Assembly: GCF_023716865.1 (NCBI RefSeq)
Contig: NZ_CP092417.1
Location: 3,698,001 to 3,762,000 of the forward strand
Direction: 5' to 3'
Length of the DNA stretch: 64,000 bases
Origin: Endozoicomonas sp. SCSIO W0465
GTDB lineage: Bacteria; Pseudomonadota; Gammaproteobacteria; Pseudomonadales; Endozoicomonadaceae
This document shows, in pieces, positions 1-8,945 of this stretch; position 1 is the stretch's first letter, and every line of letters starts with the position of its first letter. The notes beneath the pieces are model-generated. The model ran no database searches. It was not told the DNA's origin and was given only the letters and a program-made list of their open reading frames with translations. The translations under genes and the position numbers were made by a program.

Positions 1-731
1 AACTCATTCTCCATGGATGCATGCCCACCACCGGTAATGATGGCTGTGTGCTGGCATCCGGCATCTTCAATACCCCGGAAAACAGGACAGGACAAGCCAT
101 CGCTGACGGCCCGGACACCCTTTTTCAGGGCATGTTCTGCCCACTCCTGAATGGTTTTTCGCCGGAAGTTATCAACGGCATTGAACTTCATGTAGATAGG
201 GTGGTTATCAGCATCTGTCTGAACTGCGGCCACGAAGGGGGCTTTGTTCTCTGAGCCTCTGCCCCGGCGGCCTCCGTGGCGCTCTCCGCCCCAATAGGCG
301 TCATCAATCTGAACAAAACCACTCAACTGCCAGCTGTTATCTCTTTCCATCATGACCTGCATGAGTTTGTGTTTCATGCGCAATGCGGCATTGTAGGAAA
401 TGCCAAGTTGTCGATGAAGCGTCAGGCAAGAAATCCCCGCTTTATTCTGGGTGACGAGATAGATACCCAGAAACCAGGTAGCTAGAGGCAGCTTTGTTGA
501 GTCAAAGATAGTGTTACTGGTAAGCGAGGTTTGGCAACGGCAGCAATTGCACTGGAATTCAGCTTTCCGGTGAAGCTTGCAGAAACTGCGGGAGCCACAC
601 TTCGGGCATTGGAAGCCATCTGGCCAGCGCCAAGAGGACAGCGCGTTCTCACACTGCTCTTCACTGCCGTAATTAGCCAGAAATTGCATAATGCCAAGGC
701 CTTTTTGGAACTGAATGGTGTTTTTACACAT
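1..731 (-). CDS. IS1595-family (ISXO2-like) transposase, 3' end beyond window
   Basis: Reading frame of 243 codons, open through the left edge of the window, so the C-terminus is missing. It starts at ATG 731-729 behind a strong GGAGGT ribosome site (739-744). The N-terminus has a zinc ribbon (CPKCGS, then QCNCCRC), followed by the DDE domain of the ISXO2/IS1595 group with the first acidic segment in QIDDAYWGGERHGG and a later FNAVDNFRRKTIQEW segment. These proteins cut and paste IS ends and usually leave 8-bp target duplications. It is clearly a different element from the IS1595 copy at 52.4 kb, with little shared sequence beyond the fold. The upstream terminal repeat probably lies near 770-790, but the partner end is outside the window. 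Whether the copy is intact cannot be judged. Confidence 0.85.
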   Translation of the reverse strand, partial: MCKNTIQFQKGLGIMQFLANYGSEEQCENALSSWRWPDGFQCPKCGSRSFCKLHRKAEFQCNCCRCQTSLTSNTIFDSTKLPLATWFLGIYLVTQNKAGISCLTLHRQLGISYNAALRMKHKLMQVMMERDNSWQLSGFVQIDDAYWGGERHGGRRGRGSENKAPFVAAVQTDADNHPIYMKFNAVDNFRRKTIQEWAEHALKKGVRAVSDGLSCPVFRGIEDAGCQHTAIITGGGHASMENE

Positions 732-1078
732 CAGTTTTACCTCCAAAACACATGACTATCGACGTTTATTATAGCAGTTGGCTCACGACGTAGGGTCGGT
801 GGTAATCAGGTCTTGCTATAAGGTGTACATGCTTACCCTCTTCACCAACTATGCATTCAGGCTTTTGGAGTTTGATGGTCACAGTATGAGTTAAGAGGCT
901 CTCAAACGGTTTTATGAGCAATTGACAGGGAAGTTTTGCCACTATTTGTCACTAAAATTACCGCAATTGCCAAGCCTAATGATATTTATATCTTTTCATT
1001 GCAGGTTCATGGGTTGTTGACGATAGCATTGCACTCCGCCCCCGGTTAAAATGCCAGCTGTTTTGTTCGGACACCTCT
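732..1078. other. Intergenic, IS upstream end and pabB leader
   Basis: About 347 bases with no convincing gene. The left part should contain the unresolved terminal repeat of the transposase element at the left edge. The right part must carry the pabB promoter, but I see no clear -35/-10 pair and no strong Shine-Dalgarno sequence directly before the pabB ATG. Confidence 0.4.
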
Positions 1079-2530
1079 ATGAAGACTCTTACGATCCTGG
1101 AACTGGACTATAAAGACGACACCAGCCTCTACTTTGAACAGTTTATTAATTTCCCTTTTCCCTGTTTTCTGGATAGCTCGGCATTTGATGGTAACCGGGC
1201 AATTCATAAGGACGATTTCAGCCGTTATGACATCATGACTGCGGCCCCCGAAATACACTTTACCTTCACTTCAGGCGGTGATCTGATTATTGAAGATCTC
1301 ATTCAGCAAAAAATAAAAACACTTTCTGAAACAGAGCCTTTTTCACATTTATCGAATCGACTGCATGCTATGAGCAAAGTCGATAATGCGGGGTTGCCTT
1401 TTGTTGGCGGTATGGTTGGTTTCTGGGGGTATGAACTGTGTGAATACCTTGAGTCAGGTCGAATAGCCCATCGTGATATTTCAACACCGCTTATGTCCGT
1501 CGGATGCTATCACTGGGCACTGATATCTGATCACAAGGAACGACGGGCCTGTCTGGTGTTTCATCCCGACATATCAGAGTCATGGAAAAATTTAATCCTG
1601 ACGACTATTGATCAGATGGCTAAACCCTCAGACAGCCCGTCATTCAAATTGCTCAACAACTTCACCGCGACACAGACCCGTGAGGGGTACCAGACGGCAT
1701 TTCAGCAAATTCAGGACTATATTACGGCGGGAGATTGCTATGAGGTTAATCTTACCCAGCGTTTTACTGCCCCCTATAGCGGCAATTCGTGGGAGGCCTA
1801 TAAAAAACTCAGAACCATCACCAAAGCACCTTACTCAGCGTTTATTTCACGTCCCGACCTGGCCATTCTCAGCCACTCTCCAGAGCAGTTTATACGACTG
1901 GAAAGTGGCCATATTTCCACCAACCCGATCAAGGGCACTCGCCCCAGAGGCCATTCCCCTGAAGAAGACCGTGCTATTGCTGAAGAGTTGCAAAATAGCC
2001 AGAAGGATCAATCGGAAAATCTAATGATTGTTGACTTGCTGAGAAATGATCTGGGCAAGGTCTGTAAGACAGGTACGATCTCTGTTCCCCGGTTATTTGC
2101 TCTGGAAAGTTATGCCAATGTTCATCACCTGGTCAGTACAGTTGAGGGTCAGCTTCTGGAGGATCATGATGCATTTGACCTGTTAAGAAGTGCATTCCCC
2201 GGCGGCTCAATCACCGGTGCCCCGAAAATACGATCCATGCAGATTATCAGGGAGCTGGAGCCGGTGGCCCGCACCATCTACTGCGGCTCCATTGGCTACA
2301 TCAGCTGTGATGGCAATATGGATACCAGTATTACGATCCGAACCATTCTGGCCAAAGATGGTGAGCTGCACTGCTGGGGTGGAGGAGCGATTGTTGCCGA
2401 TTCAAACTGTGAACACGAATACCAGGAATCCATTACCAAAGTGACCAATCTGATGAATTCACTGGAAAGCAAATTTCTTAACAAAGTGCCCGCAGGTTCT
2501 GGTACCCGTTCATATCAACAATTTGATTAA
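1079..2530 (+). CDS. pabB: Aminodeoxychorismate synthase component I
   Basis: 483 residues, the usual length for PabB. It joins chorismate and glutamine-derived ammonia (from PabA) to make 4-amino-4-deoxychorismate, the first step from chorismate to p-aminobenzoate and folate, in the cytosol. The chorismate-binding domain fills the C-terminal half. The PIKGTRPRG segment carries the lysine that distinguishes PabB from anthranilate synthase TrpE, which has PIAGT. QSENLMIVDLLRNDLG and FPGGSITGAPKIRSM are the family's other signature blocks. The N-terminal half matches the non-catalytic anthranilate synthase N domain. The stop codon directly abuts the stop of the convergent lipoprotein gene, with no base between them. 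No pabA or pabC is adjacent. Confidence 0.93.
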   Translation: MKTLTILELDYKDDTSLYFEQFINFPFPCFLDSSAFDGNRAIHKDDFSRYDIMTAAPEIHFTFTSGGDLIIEDLIQQKIKTLSETEPFSHLSNRLHAMSKVDNAGLPFVGGMVGFWGYELCEYLESGRIAHRDISTPLMSVGCYHWALISDHKERRACLVFHPDISESWKNLILTTIDQMAKPSDSPSFKLLNNFTATQTREGYQTAFQQIQDYITAGDCYEVNLTQRFTAPYSGNSWEAYKKLRTITKAPYSAFISRPDLAILSHSPEQFIRLESGHISTNPIKGTRPRGHSPEEDRAIAEELQNSQKDQSENLMIVDLLRNDLGKVCKTGTISVPRLFALESYANVHHLVSTVEGQLLEDHDAFDLLRSAFPGGSITGAPKIRSMQIIRELEPVARTIYCGSIGYISCDGNMDTSITIRTILAKDGELHCWGGGAIVADSNCEHEYQESITKVTNLMNSLESKFLNKVPAGSGTRSYQQFD

Positions 2531-3391
2531 CTACCTTTTGCACCGGGGTTCGACAGCAAGTAGTTGAGGCCAGTAATTTATCCACCCTTTTTGATGATCT
2601 GCTTCGATGGAGCTAATCGTGACACAGGAAGTGTCTGCAATGGTGTTTGCATAATGACGACTGACTGTTTCGGGTATAACTGAATCATTAGTCCCCACAA
2701 AATGAATCTGGGGTACACTCATCAGCTTTGCTCGAAAATCAGAAGGATTTAACGCCAACGGCATTGCTGAAGCAGTGTGTAATTGATTGGTAAAATGAGG
2801 GGCAAGGTTTCCTGCAATGGTACGAACGGAAATAACATCGTCCCTCGTTGCGGCCATTAGCAGCGCAACAGTCCCACCACCAGAATAACCAACCAGTTCC
2901 AGTGTCTTATATCCCCCCTTAGCCTTGATGTCTGACACCACCGCATTCATGCTGTCAACTACTTTCTGGCTATAGCGCCCAAACGTCCAGACATTTCTGT
3001 TACAGGCAGCACCCATTTTGTATTGGCAGGGCTGAGATACATAAGCAATATCCGGGGAAAGATCGTGCATCATAAGATGGTGAACAAGGCGATTTAATGG
3101 TGTTGGGTCATATGAGGCTCGACCCGACCGAAGCCATCCCCTGCCATCACCTTCAATATATATCCTGAGCCGATGACCAGAAGGCGTTGCGGGATACCAA
3201 GTGTAAACGGGATAAAAACCTGCATCTGAAACTGAAGACTGCATTTCCTGATTCAAATCCGCCAAGGGGATTTCATGACTTAATGGTTGACTGTGACAAC
3301 CGGGAAAAAAAATTAAAGTCAAAATTTCGAGTAAGATGGTTCTGCACTGTTTTATCCTGTGGGCAAAGACCCTATTTTTAATAACCAACAT
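2531..3391 (-). CDS. Alpha/beta-hydrolase-fold putative lipoprotein
   Basis: 286 residues from ATG 3391. A TTG 72 bases upstream would add a poor N-terminus. Residues 17-32 form a hydrophobic stretch ending in FFPGC, a loose lipobox, so the protein is probably exported and lipidated at Cys32. The rest reads as an alpha/beta hydrolase: a YIEGDGRGW strand resembling an oxyanion region, a nucleophile elbow GYSGGG (Ser170), an acid in FVGTNDSVIP (Asp236) and a histidine in EADHQKGW (His266). Substrate is unknown; esterase, lipase or peptidase are all possible. It converges on pabB with zero spacing. The protein family itself was not recognised. Confidence 0.7.
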   Translation of the reverse strand: MLVIKNRVFAHRIKQCRTILLEILTLIFFPGCHSQPLSHEIPLADLNQEMQSSVSDAGFYPVYTWYPATPSGHRLRIYIEGDGRGWLRSGRASYDPTPLNRLVHHLMMHDLSPDIAYVSQPCQYKMGAACNRNVWTFGRYSQKVVDSMNAVVSDIKAKGGYKTLELVGYSGGGTVALLMAATRDDVISVRTIAGNLAPHFTNQLHTASAMPLALNPSDFRAKLMSVPQIHFVGTNDSVIPETVSRHYANTIADTSCVTISSIEADHQKGWINYWPQLLAVEPRCKR

Positions 3392-3573
3392 GGTGAATTC
3401 ACCACTATTCAAGACCTTGCCAGGCTCGAAGGAGTCAGTGTTGCGGGCTGCCAGATTTGGCAAAAATATAGCATAGGAACCTATAAATATAAGTATTGAT
3501 TCTATGATTGACTAAACAGCCGTTGCTACAATGGCAGCCTCGGTCAATGAAAACAATTCTCTTGGGAGTATTG

Positions 3574-3855
3574 ATGATGAAAATCACCATGGTTAAAAAG
3601 ATAATGGCCGATGGCCATCTCTGTAAAAAATGCCGGGAAGTACAGGAAAGACTGGAAAGCTCAGGGTATATTAATCGGATTGATCAATTTGTCACTGCTA
3701 TTGATGATGATCCGGGCAGTACAGGTACATTACTGGCAGAGATGTACCAGGTAGATAAGGCACCTTTTTTTATTGTCGAAGAAGGAGGCAGCGAGCCGGT
3801 AATTTACACCGTTTATTTCAAGCTTGTGAAGGAAGTGCTGGAAAGGGCGGCTTGA
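3574..3855 (+). CDS. Small thioredoxin/glutaredoxin-like protein
   Basis: 94 residues from ATG 3574, chosen because GGGAG (3564-3568) sits just upstream; a longer in-frame start at 3508 lacks this. CKKC at residues 17-20 and a DKAPFF segment (the cis-proline position) give the thioredoxin fold pattern, with a following beta strand (IVEEGGSEPVIYTVYF). The protein is likely cytosolic because no signal peptide is present. The redox partner is unknown. It is convergent with cysB, 20 bases apart, so a role in thiol or sulfur metabolism is possible but only by proximity. Confidence 0.65.
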   Translation: MMKITMVKKIMADGHLCKKCREVQERLESSGYINRIDQFVTAIDDDPGSTGTLLAEMYQVDKAPFFIVEEGGSEPVIYTVYFKLVKEVLERAA

Positions 3856-3875
3856 ACCAAGCCGCTCAGACATTA

Positions 3876-4850
3876 CTACCGGTTTGGCAGCTGAACATGT
3901 GAAAAAAGCTCATCAACCTCCGCCTTGTTATGGCGATGTATAGCTTCCTGAACCACATCTTTGGTCAGGTGAGGGGCAAATTCTTCCATAAAATCGTACA
4001 TAAATCCACGCAGGAACGTACCACGTCGAAAGCCGATCTTGGTTATGCTTGGCTCAAACAGGTGATCTGCGCTCATCGGAACCAGGTCTGAGTCAAGCTC
4101 AGGGTCATAAGCCATTTTGGCAATGATTCCAACACCCAGTCCCAAGCGCACATAGGTTTTGATCACATCGGCATCTGTCGCAGTAAACACCACCCTTGGC
4201 GACAGCCCTTCATTCATAAAAGCTTCATCCAGTTTGGAGCGACCGGTAAAGCCGAATACATAAGTTACCATGGCATATCGGGCAATGTCTTTCAGGCTCA
4301 ATTCAGATACCTGGGTCAACGGGTGATCTTTGGGCACCAATACACAGCGGTTCCAGCGATAGCATGGCATCATCACCAGGTCGTTGAACAACTCCAGTGC
4401 TTCCGTTGCGATAGCAAAGTCAACAGAACCGTCTGCCGCCATTTCGGCAATTTGAATGGGGGTTCCCTGGTGCATATGGAGAGCAACATCGGGATACTGA
4501 TCAATAAACTGCTGAATAATTCCTGGCAAAGCATAACGAGCCTGAGTGTGAGTCGTCGCAATGGAAAGGCTTCCTTTGCGCTCATCACTGAATTCCTGGG
4601 CAACCTGCTTGATGGACTCAACCTTTCTCAGAATCTCACCGGCAGTATCAATGATTTTCTCACCGGCCGGGGTAATGCGTGTCAGATGCTTTCCGCTTCG
4701 GGCAAAAACTTCAACGCCAAGTTCATCTTCCAAAAGCCGGATTTGTTTACTTATACCGGGCTGAGAAGTGTATAGACTCTGCGCAGTAGCTGATACGTTG
4801 AGATCGTGGTGGGCGACCTCCCAGATATAGCGCAGTTGTTGCAGCTTCAT
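3876..4850 (-). CDS. cysB: LysR-type regulator CysB
   Basis: 324 residues, the exact size class of CysB. It activates sulfate assimilation genes in response to N-acetylserine or O-acetylserine. The N-terminal winged HTH (MKLQQLRYIWEVAHHDLNVSATAQ, split here as MKLQQLRYIWEV and the following residues) with TSQPGISKQIRLLEDELG is diagnostic. The effector-binding domain shows the CysB-type THTQARYALP segment and TYVFGFTGRSKLDEAF. A GGAGG ribosome site lies 6 bases before ATG 4850. It is divergent from a TauE/SafE-type exporter, 213 bases apart, which could share the regulatory region. Confidence 0.95.
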   Translation of the reverse strand: MKLQQLRYIWEVAHHDLNVSATAQSLYTSQPGISKQIRLLEDELGVEVFARSGKHLTRITPAGEKIIDTAGEILRKVESIKQVAQEFSDERKGSLSIATTHTQARYALPGIIQQFIDQYPDVALHMHQGTPIQIAEMAADGSVDFAIATEALELFNDLVMMPCYRWNRCVLVPKDHPLTQVSELSLKDIARYAMVTYVFGFTGRSKLDEAFMNEGLSPRVVFTATDADVIKTYVRLGLGVGIIAKMAYDPELDSDLVPMSADHLFEPSITKIGFRRGTFLRGFMYDFMEEFAPHLTKDVVQEAIHRHNKAEVDELFSHVQLPNR

Positions 4851-5063
4851 TGATGGCCTCCAGTCAGGCAGGTTGTGCTGACAAAAGTGAACAGAGTGAG
4901 ACAGGATCCGTTAGTTCTATAAGGTATAAAAAAATGACATTAAATTCTTTTCCAGAATACAAGCCAGTCAATATAGTTACCAGCGAATCATCGATTTTTG
5001 GTCAATATTTTCAAACATCGCCTTGGCCACTTATAACTTTAGACCATAAATTTCAGGATACTT

Positions 5064-5834
5064 ATGGATTTTCTAACATACATTGCCACCGGTGCCGGCG
5101 TTGGATTTGCGGTTGGCCTGACAGGTATTGGCGGTGGTTCGCTGATGACACCACTGCTGTTAATGTTTGGTTTCCCGAGCCATATCGCCATCGGCACGGA
5201 TCTGATGTATGCAGCCATTACCAAGTCAACCGGAGTCATTGTCCATCACCGTCAGAGAAGTATTGACTGGACACTGGTCAAAATTCTCTGTGCTGGCAGT
5301 CTTCCTGCAACAGCCCTGACGATTGTTCTACTCAAGGTTTTTTTTGACAGAAGCGCTGATTATAGCCCGATCCTTACACTATGCCTTGGGATAATGTTAA
5401 CCCTCACTGCTCTGTCGCTGTTCATGGGTCCTTTTTTGAAAAGAAGACAGCGCTCCGGTGTCTCGATGATTCCACAGGCGTATCAGACGCCTCTGACATT
5501 TATGACCGGTATTTTCCTCGGTGTCCTGGTCACGCTTTCATCGGTTGGGGCAGGAGCACTGGGAACTGCAGCCATTGTTCTCCTCTATCCTCTGCTGAAA
5601 CCTGTCAAGGTAGTGGGGAGCGATCTGGCTCATGCCGTACCACTGACGTTACTGGCAGGCTTTGGCCATATCTGGCTGGGTAATGTTGACTTTATTCTGT
5701 TAGGTAGCCTGTTGATGGGCTCTATTCCGGCAATCTATGTGGGAACCCGTGTCGGTATGAAGCTGCCGGATACTTTCATGCGCATCATATTGGCCATTAT
5801 TCTGCTGGGACTGGGCCTGAAATACCTTTTTTAA
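5064..5834 (+). CDS. TauE/SafE-family sulfite/sulfonate exporter
   Basis: 256 residues, mostly hydrophobic, with about eight predicted membrane segments and the two half-repeats typical of the TauE/SafE family (GxGxGxxxGLTGIGGGSLMTPLLL near residue 15, and a second SSVGAGALGTAAIVLLYP near 155). Members move sulfite, sulfoacetate or related organosulfur anions across the inner membrane. A Shine-Dalgarno AGGA lies 5 bases before the ATG. Its position beside cysB supports sulfite export during sulfate assimilation, but the substrate is inferred from that context only. Confidence 0.85.
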   Translation: MDFLTYIATGAGVGFAVGLTGIGGGSLMTPLLLMFGFPSHIAIGTDLMYAAITKSTGVIVHHRQRSIDWTLVKILCAGSLPATALTIVLLKVFFDRSADYSPILTLCLGIMLTLTALSLFMGPFLKRRQRSGVSMIPQAYQTPLTFMTGIFLGVLVTLSSVGAGALGTAAIVLLYPLLKPVKVVGSDLAHAVPLTLLAGFGHIWLGNVDFILLGSLLMGSIPAIYVGTRVGMKLPDTFMRIILAIILLGLGLKYLF

Positions 5835-5970
5835 ACTTTTCCAGGGTTGCAGGCCTGTGTCAGTTTGAATAAAGTGAAAAAACCTCATCAAACCAGTGGA
5901 AATTACAGCATCAGCTCTCGCCACTGATCAGGATATGTTAAACGAGTTTTTTATATACGGAATCGTGCAG

Positions 5971-7041
5971 ATGGCTGTTTTACCCATTGAAGACCTCAAT
6001 ATTGAATCTCAGGAAATTCTGCTGAGCCCCGAGCGCCTCAAATCTGAGATTCCGTTGACGGAAGTCGCAGCAAAAACCGTTTCTGAAAGTCGTGGAGTGA
6101 TCAGGGACATTCTGGATAGCACGGATCATCGTCTGTTTGTGGTAATAGGCCCCTGCTCAATCCATGATGTTGCTGCCGCGAAAGATTATGCCCGTCGGCT
6201 GAGAGCACTCAGAGAAGAGCTGAATGACACATTGTATCTGGTGATGCGCGTCTATTTTGAAAAGCCCAGAACCACGGTTGGCTGGAAAGGCCTGATCAAC
6301 GATCCGCATTTAAACGACTCATTTAAAATTGAAGAAGGTCTTCATATTGGTCGCCGCCTGTTGATGGAGGTTGCCGAAATGGGTATTCCTGCCGCTACGG
6401 AAGCACTCGACCCAATCTCCCCACAGTATCTTCAGGACCTGGTTGCCTGGTCTGCCATAGGTGCAAGAACGACTGAGTCACAGACTCACCGCGAAATGGC
6501 CAGCGGCCTATCCTCTGCCGTTGGCTTTAAAAATGGCACCGATGGCGGACTGGAAGTGGCGATCAATGCCCTTCAGTCCGTTTCCAGCCCACACCGTTTT
6601 CTCGGACTGAATGGTCAGGGACAGGTAGCCGTTACCCATACCAAAGGTAACCCTTATGGCCATGTTGTTTTGCGTGGTGGCAATGGCAAGCCAAACTATG
6701 ACTCGGTAAGTGTGGCACTGTGTGAGAAAGCACTGAAAAAAGCAGGCATCAGGCCAAACATCATGGTTGATTGCTCTCATGCCAACTCCAATAAAGACCC
6801 TGCCCTGCAACCACTGGTGATGGAGAATGTCACTAACCAGATCATTGAAGGCAATAAATCAATTGTCGGTATGATGGTGGAAAGCAATATTGGCTGGGGC
6901 AATCAGAAAATGCCTGACAGCCTGGATGACCTGCAGTACGGGGTTTCAATTACCGATGCCTGTATTGACTGGAAAACGACGGAGAAGACGCTTCGCAGCA
7001 TGAGGGATAAATTGAAAGATGTTCTGCCAGGACGCCGTTAG
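5971..7041 (+). CDS. aroG: 3-deoxy-7-phosphoheptulonate (DAHP) synthase, class I
   Basis: 356 residues from ATG 5971 (GGA 12 bases upstream); earlier in-frame GTG and ATG codons would add 25 or 12 residues not found in relatives. The enzyme condenses phosphoenolpyruvate with erythrose 4-phosphate, the entry step to chorismate. Key blocks: VVIGPCSIHD with a metal-binding cysteine, VYFEKPRTTVGWKGLINDP, GARTTESQ, SGLSSAVGFKNGTDG, the HTKGN segment, and DCSHANSNKD near the end. It resembles the E. coli AroG/AroF/AroH isozymes. The feedback specificity (Phe, Tyr or Trp) cannot be assigned by eye, so the symbol denotes the family. No leader-peptide attenuator is evident upstream. Confidence 0.92.
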   Translation: MAVLPIEDLNIESQEILLSPERLKSEIPLTEVAAKTVSESRGVIRDILDSTDHRLFVVIGPCSIHDVAAAKDYARRLRALREELNDTLYLVMRVYFEKPRTTVGWKGLINDPHLNDSFKIEEGLHIGRRLLMEVAEMGIPAATEALDPISPQYLQDLVAWSAIGARTTESQTHREMASGLSSAVGFKNGTDGGLEVAINALQSVSSPHRFLGLNGQGQVAVTHTKGNPYGHVVLRGGNGKPNYDSVSVALCEKALKKAGIRPNIMVDCSHANSNKDPALQPLVMENVTNQIIEGNKSIVGMMVESNIGWGNQKMPDSLDDLQYGVSITDACIDWKTTEKTLRSMRDKLKDVLPGRR

Positions 7042-7067
7042 TCACTCCCTGTAGAACCAATGCCTAC

Positions 7068-7463
7068 TCATATAAACAGTTCGATTTGTTCGGGCTGTTC
7101 TTCAATAAGAGCCATCATTTTACGCTCTTCGTCCGCAACAGGCTCAATCACGCCCGGAAGGGATAACTGGTTATCCGGTGGAATATAGATATCCATAGCC
7201 TGCTTTTTACCATAAACGACTTTACGCTCGACCGGCATATTGCTGATCCTGCGGTCGAGAATGGCTGAACAGATCATGCAGACACTGGAAAGGTGGCCAT
7301 TAACCAGCACCTCATAGTGACAATCACTGTTCAGGACTTCGGTACAGAGCGTACGGTCACTTCTTGACTCAATATCCAGATTTGCCTCCACCAAATGGCG
7401 TACAGCACTGCCGTCTTCGGTGACAAAAAAATTGGATAAAATGGCCTGTTTATAACGCTTCAC
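7068..7463 (-). CDS. Conserved-looking hypothetical protein
   Basis: 131 residues with normal codon use for the core genes and a length that fills the gap between the DAHP synthase gene and greB. No family was recognised. Visible features are a CMIC pair near residue 62, other cysteines in TLCTEVLNSDCH, and an acidic, glutamate-rich C-terminal tail (ADEERKMMALIEEQPEQIELF). There is no signal peptide or membrane segment. It could bind metal through the cysteines, but nothing shows this directly. Confidence 0.55.
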   Translation of the reverse strand: MKRYKQAILSNFFVTEDGSAVRHLVEANLDIESRSDRTLCTEVLNSDCHYEVLVNGHLSSVCMICSAILDRRISNMPVERKVVYGKKQAMDIYIPPDNQLSLPGVIEPVADEERKMMALIEEQPEQIELFI

Positions 7464-7618
7464 AGTTCCGTTGGACTACTGGGTGATTGAATGAGTTTGG
7501 GATATCAAAAAGGGCAAAAAGATACACCATTATACCCAAGAGTTATAGTGATATCTTTACCCTTTCGCAAAACAGGGTAGAAATACCATTAATAAAGCTT
7601 GAAAAACCATAGCTTTGA

Positions 7619-8107
7619 CTATTCATCGTCTGAAAAAGGTTGATACTGTATTTTGTTGATATACCAGATTCTACGTCCACTCGGTGCATTTACCACGATT
7701 TCATCATCCACCTGACGCCCAATCATTGCCTTGGCCATTGGTGAATCAATGGTAATGTGCTTGTTTTTAGTATCAATCTCATCAGCACCCACTATACGGC
7801 AATGGAGTATTTCACCCTCTTCACTCTCCAACTCAACCCAGGCACCAAAAAATGCCTTTCCTTCCTGTTCTGCCGAGTAATCAACCACCTTCAGGATTTC
7901 CAGCCGCTTGCTGAGATAGCGTATCCTGCGATCAATCTCACGGAGCTGTCGCTTCCCTTCTTTATATTCTGCATTCTCACTCCGGTCCCCGAGGGCAGCT
8001 GCCTCGGAAACAGCCTGGGTTACCTCGGGCCGCTTGACTTGCCAAAGATACTGAAGCTCCTGTTCAAGCGTTTCTTTTCCGGCACGGGTAATAAGAGGAG
8101 ACTTCAT
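7619..8107 (-). CDS. greB: Transcript cleavage factor GreB
   Basis: 162 residues. GreB rescues backtracked RNA polymerase by stimulating cleavage of the nascent RNA 3' end. The N-terminal coiled coil contains the acidic tip GDRSENAEYKEGKR, whose Asp/Glu pair holds the catalytic magnesium. The C-terminal FKBP-like domain carries SPMAKAMIGRQVDDEIVV. The GKAFFGAWVELE and RIVGADEID segments fit GreB better than GreA. It is monocistronic as far as can be seen. Confidence 0.93.
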   Translation of the reverse strand: MKSPLITRAGKETLEQELQYLWQVKRPEVTQAVSEAAALGDRSENAEYKEGKRQLREIDRRIRYLSKRLEILKVVDYSAEQEGKAFFGAWVELESEEGEILHCRIVGADEIDTKNKHITIDSPMAKAMIGRQVDDEIVVNAPSGRRIWYINKIQYQPFSDDE

Positions 8108-8191
8108 AAGGTGAAACTGAATCCAACGGTATCAATAGAAAGAACATCTGTCAGGAAGTGAACGCCACTCCCGTCGTCGAAAAGGTCTGCT

Positions 8192-8773
8192 TTATTTGTA
8201 AAAAGCATTCTCAGTATTACTGTGGTCGGTCACATCACGCACGCCCTTCAATTCTGGAATACGCTCCATGAGCGTTTTTTCAACACCATCCTTGAGGGTC
8301 ATGTCGACCGCAGCACACCCCTGACAACCACCACCAAACTGAAGAACAGCGATGCCATCATCCAGTTCCACCAGTGATACTACACCACCGTGTGAAGCCA
8401 GCCCGGGGTTTACTTCTGTCTGCAGGAAGTAGTTGATTTTCATATCCAAAGGACTGTCGTGATTAACTTTAGGCATCTTGGCGTTAGGCGCCTTGATGGT
8501 CAGCTGACCACCCAGCTTGTCTTCAGCAAAATCAACAATGGCTTCTTCAAGAAAAGGTTCGCTGGAACCTTCAACATGGCAGTTAAAATACTCAAGCTCC
8601 AGCGTCAGATCACCCTCTTTCTCTTCCCCTGGCTTACAGTATGCAAGGCAGGTTTCCGCATGAGGTGTGCCGGGATTACTGACAAACAGGCGTACACCAA
8701 TCCCCTCAACCCCTTGCTTTTCTAATAATTGGGCAAGATACTTCTGTGCGGCTTCAGTAAATGTAATGTTCAA
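8192..8773 (-). CDS. nfuA: Fe-S biogenesis protein NfuA
   Basis: 193 residues, standard for NfuA. The N-terminal degenerate A-type (HesB/IscA-like) domain spans about residues 1-90, and the C-terminal Nfu domain carries the cluster-binding GGCQGCAAVDMTL motif, whose two cysteines form a [4Fe-4S] site in the dimer. NfuA delivers clusters to apo-proteins, particularly under oxidative stress or iron limitation. It is encoded alone, upstream of greB in the same direction but 85 bases away, so co-transcription is possible but not shown. Confidence 0.94.
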   Translation of the reverse strand: MNITFTEAAQKYLAQLLEKQGVEGIGVRLFVSNPGTPHAETCLAYCKPGEEKEGDLTLELEYFNCHVEGSSEPFLEEAIVDFAEDKLGGQLTIKAPNAKMPKVNHDSPLDMKINYFLQTEVNPGLASHGGVVSLVELDDGIAVLQFGGGCQGCAAVDMTLKDGVEKTLMERIPELKGVRDVTDHSNTENAFYK

Positions 8774-8945
8774 CGCAACACTTCCTCTATTAATTTCACG
8801 GCTATTCTATGCCATTGGAACGCTCCAGAGAATCCCTACCGGATAACTGGGTTATTCAAAACCGTTTCATTTATGGTAACAATCAGCGAAAATAGTTCGC
8901 ATTTGTAATTCATCGCCCTTTTCCTCGACAAGCAAGAGACCAATA

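Noticed and set aside
3388..3463. N-terminal extension of the lipoprotein hydrolase from TTG 3463
   Set aside because: It would place 24 polar residues before the signal segment, which lipoproteins do not have.
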